A stretch of 64,000 nucleotides of DNA, taken from Spirochaetales bacterium. GTDB lineage: Bacteria > Spirochaetota > Spirochaetia > DSM-2461. The DNA is taken from positions 1 to 64,000 of the forward strand of contig JAFGXR010000007.1 of the NCBI GenBank assembly GCA_016936555.1, written 5' to 3'. Position numbers and translations under genes: made by a program. This document shows positions 61,857 through 64,000 of this stretch, piece by piece. The notes beneath the pieces were generated by a model, which saw nothing but the letters and a program-made list of their open reading frames with translations, searched no databases and was not told where the DNA came from. Positions within the stretch are counted from its first letter, which is position 1, and each line of letters begins with the position of its first letter.

Positions 61857-62801
61857 AAAACAGACTTCACCAGAAAAACCATTCTCACTATGCTCAGAAA
61901 CAGTTCCGAACCCCTCTCCGGAGAAAAAATCTCCGGAAAAATCGGAATAAGCCGCGTAGCCGTGTGGAAACAGATCCAGACGCTGATCGGACTTGGCTAT
62001 GAGATCAGCTCGTCTTCAGCCGGTTATTCCCTCAAAGAAAGCGGGGATCACCTCTACTCCTGGGAATTCGACAGGGAGAAGCCGAACTACGAAGCCTTCA
62101 GAGAACTGGATTCAACCATGAGAAAAGCCAGGGAGCTCGCGCTGAAAGGCTGCCCCGATTTTACGACTATTGTAGCGGAAAAGCAGAGCAACGGCCGGGG
62201 GCGTGGCTCAAAAAGCTGGGATTCCTCTGAAGGAGGACTTTACTTCACCTGGATAATCCGTCCGGATCTCCCTCTGGCTTTTCATTACATCTACACAATC
62301 GGTGCCACGGCCGTTCTATCCCGGACAATCGCCGATCTCTACGGTGTCGAAACAAGTTCCAAATGGCCCAATGACCTCGTATCGCCGGCGGGAAAGGTGG
62401 CTGGCATTCTGACGGAAATGGAATGTTCGGGAGAAAAAATCAACTGGCTGAGCCTGGGTATCGGGATAAACGTCAATAACCGCCAGACAGAGATTGACCG
62501 AACCTCTTTACGGGACATGCTCGGTTCGCGAATCGACAGGAAATCACTCCTGACAAGATTTGAACAGGACTTCCGGAAGACTCTCCGCCATGAAGCGCCT
62601 CAATCGATCCGGTCCATGTGGGAGAGCCACAGCTCAACAATAGGCAGCTCTGTCCGTCTCCATTCGGAGAGAGAGGGGCTCCTGCAGGGAATAGCAATGG
62701 GAATCACCTCTTCGGGGGCACTACGCCTTAAAAACGGGAGCAGAGAACAGACAGCTCTCTTCGGAGATATCTATACAAAAAAACAGGAGAACACTCAATG
62801 A
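61848..62801 (+). CDS. birA: Bifunctional biotin ligase/biotin operon repressor BirA
   Basis: 317 aa. The N-terminal winged helix-turn-helix (about 8-62; GEKISGKIGISRVAVWKQIQ) is joined to the ligase domain with the biotinyl-AMP loop GRGRGSKSW at 116 and KWPNDL at 172, and a C-terminal SH3-like domain. Attaches biotin to carriers and represses transcription when biotin is plentiful. No Shine-Dalgarno sequence precedes the ATG. It is followed by bioY with a 4-bp overlap. A second, HTH-less ligase is at 10920. Confidence 0.95.
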   Translation: MVNKTDFTRKTILTMLRNSSEPLSGEKISGKIGISRVAVWKQIQTLIGLGYEISSSSAGYSLKESGDHLYSWEFDREKPNYEAFRELDSTMRKARELALKGCPDFTTIVAEKQSNGRGRGSKSWDSSEGGLYFTWIIRPDLPLAFHYIYTIGATAVLSRTIADLYGVETSSKWPNDLVSPAGKVAGILTEMECSGEKINWLSLGIGINVNNRQTEIDRTSLRDMLGSRIDRKSLLTRFEQDFRKTLRHEAPQSIRSMWESHSSTIGSSVRLHSEREGLLQGIAMGITSSGALRLKNGSREQTALFGDIYTKKQENTQ

Positions 62802-63328
62802 ATGATAAATCGCCCATCCGCATGATGGTTATGGCCTCTCTTTTCGCCGCGCTGACAGCTGTCGGCGCCTATATCGCCGTACCGATCGGCCCGGTGCCCA
62901 TAGTGCTGGCAAACTTTTTCGTTATGACAGCAGGACTTCTGCTCGGCTGGAAATGGGCTCCCCTTTCCATGGTCGTCTATCTGGGACTCGGCCTTATCGG
63001 CCTGCCTGTATTTTCCGGAGGAGCATCAGGGCCCGCAGCTTTTGCAGGCCCGACCGGTGGTTTTCTCATTGCTTATGCCTTTTCAGCCTATTTCATGGCT
63101 CTTATCAGCGGAGCCGGAGAACCGCGCCTATGGAAAGACGCCATTGCTGTTTCGGCCGGAATAGCCATTGTCTACCTGATAGGTGTACCCCGTTTGAAAT
63201 ACAGTCTCGATATGGATTGGAATAAAGCGCTCACAGCCGGAATGCTGCCCTTCATCCCCGGAGACCTGATAAAAGGTGCCGCGGCGGTAGCTGCCGTGAA
63301 ATATCTCAGACCGCGTTTCAATGACTGA
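62798..63328 (+). CDS. bioY: Biotin transporter BioY (S component)
   Basis: 176-aa membrane protein with about six helices and the BioY segments GPVPIVLANFFVMTAGLLLG and GGASGPAAFAGPTGGFLIAY. It is the biotin-binding subunit that works with an ECF energy module. Overlaps both birA and the downstream ATPase gene, so it is directly controlled by BirA. Confidence 0.95.
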   Translation: MNDKSPIRMMVMASLFAALTAVGAYIAVPIGPVPIVLANFFVMTAGLLLGWKWAPLSMVVYLGLGLIGLPVFSGGASGPAAFAGPTGGFLIAYAFSAYFMALISGAGEPRLWKDAIAVSAGIAIVYLIGVPRLKYSLDMDWNKALTAGMLPFIPGDLIKGAAAVAAVKYLRPRFND

Positions 63329-64000
63329 CCGGATTCCCCTTCTCGAAATCAGAGATCTGTCTCACAGGTTCTCCGATGGAACCGTGGCTCTTTCGGAAGT
63401 CTCCTTCTCTGTTGAAAAAGGAGACTTCCTGATTATTTCCGGTCCCAACGGCAGCGGAAAAAGCGTCCTGATGAAACACCTGAACGGCCTGCTCTCCCCC
63501 ACGGCGGGAGAGATACGGCTCAACGGCGTCTCCATAAGCAGAGATCTCGTGTCAACGAGAAAGAAGATCGGGCTTGTGTTCCAGGATGCCGACAGCCAGA
63601 TAATCGGCCAGACCGTCGAAAGAGATGCGGCATTCGGACCCGAGAATCTCAGGCTGCCCCGGGCTGAAGTCGACAGAAGGGTGGAGAAGGCGCTGAAAGA
63701 GGTCAATCTCCTCGGAAAGAAGACAGCCCGCCCCCATGTTCTGTCGGGAGGGGAGAAAAGACGGCTGGCCGTAGCGGGCGTGCTCTCCATGGACCCGGAG
63801 ATCGTCATATTCGATGAACCTTTTTCAAACCTCGATTATCCGGGAATCCGGCAGGTTCTCCAGCAGCTCGTGTATCTTCACGGAAAGGGACATACGCTGA
63901 TTGTTATAACTCACGATCTTGGCAAAGTGCTGGCCCACGGGACAAGGCTGATTATTATGGGAAACGGCAGAATCATCGAAGAGGGAGAACCGGAGGAGCT
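63321..64000 (+). CDS. ECF transporter ATPase (BioM/EcfA-like), partial
   Basis: The frame opens at the ATG at 63321 and runs off the window end after about 226 codons. Walker A GPNGSGKS, Q-loop VFQDADSQI, signature LSGGEKRRLAVAGVL, Walker B IVIFDEPFSNLD and the switch HD (ITHDLGK) are all present. Together with BioY and a T component probably encoded just beyond the edge, it would power biotin import. Overlaps bioY by 8 bp. Confidence 0.93.
   Translation, partial: MTDRIPLLEIRDLSHRFSDGTVALSEVSFSVEKGDFLIISGPNGSGKSVLMKHLNGLLSPTAGEIRLNGVSISRDLVSTRKKIGLVFQDADSQIIGQTVERDAAFGPENLRLPRAEVDRRVEKALKEVNLLGKKTARPHVLSGGEKRRLAVAGVLSMDPEIVIFDEPFSNLDYPGIRQVLQQLVYLHGKGHTLIVITHDLGKVLAHGTRLIIMGNGRIIEEGEPEE

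Overview
The window looks like the chromosome of a free-living, fermentative spirochaete (Spirochaetota, Spirochaeta-like). Supporting signs are a ThrRS without the TGS domain, a DUF342/FapA polymer-binding protein, a yajC-secD-secF block, pyruvate formate-lyase with its activase, FeoB iron uptake, double-membrane features (omptin, lipoproteins) and the style of the hypothetical proteins. The genus is not determined. I saw no rRNA, tRNA, CRISPR array, prophage or full insertion sequence.

Layout. 1-13.8 kb is mostly housekeeping on the minus strand: thrS behind a threonine T-box leader, an omptin-type protease, ispH, a deacetylase-like protein, secF-secD-yajC, groEL, a monofunctional biotin ligase, an ankyrin protein and FapA. 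13.8-18.7 kb is an ArgR-controlled arginine operon, argR-argC-argB-argD-argG, with ARG boxes in front. 18.8-20.7 kb holds a kinase-like protein and a PHP-family histidinol phosphatase.

20.8-35.2 kb is the most striking region: a divergent catabolic locus that fits the sulfo-transketolase route of sulfoquinovose (SQ) breakdown. The leftward operon is split transketolase, RpiB-like isomerase, CoA-acylating aldehyde dehydrogenase, SucC/SucD-like CoA ligase and a DASS anion transporter, most genes overlapping by 4-8 bp. The rightward arm is a ROK regulator, an ABC sugar transporter without its own ATPase, a YihQ-like GH31 glycosidase and a DUF4867 isomerase. Proposed flow: import of SQ glycosides, hydrolysis to SQ, isomerisation to sulfofructose, two transketolase transfers with a sulfo-tetrose isomerisation between them, oxidation of sulfoacetaldehyde to sulfoacetyl-CoA, ATP-forming release of sulfoacetate, and export. 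Three TTACTTAC boxes, one a perfect palindrome, mark the three promoters. The GH31 has Gln where the known SQases have the sulfonate-binding Arg, and a MITE-like element splits the ABC operon.

35.2-42.3 kb: feoB with a 49-aa Cys-rich partner, a DtxR-type regulator with a FeoA-domain protein (two matching operator-like palindromes), pflA-pflB and a LysR regulator. 42.6-43.9 kb: a tandem-domain adenylate kinase whose second P-loop is degenerate.

44.3-57.8 kb: a Liv-type ABC transporter operon ending in a FabH-like protein, then two regulators that each contain two TetR units, and a leftward operon of SDR, CoA-transferase, thiolase, alpha/beta hydrolase, tandem TetR, a second FabH-like protein and a hydrolase pseudogene. 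This reads as an uptake and acyl-CoA degradation unit of unknown substrate.

57.8-64 kb: a HAD phosphatase, a CsgG/LpoB-like lipoprotein with carbohydrate-binding-like domains, an archaeal-type ADP-dependent sugar kinase, and a BirA-bioY-ECF ATPase biotin-uptake operon with a BirA-like operator; the last gene runs off the window. Several genes have a -10 box 6-11 bases before the start codon and no Shine-Dalgarno sequence, suggesting leaderless mRNAs.
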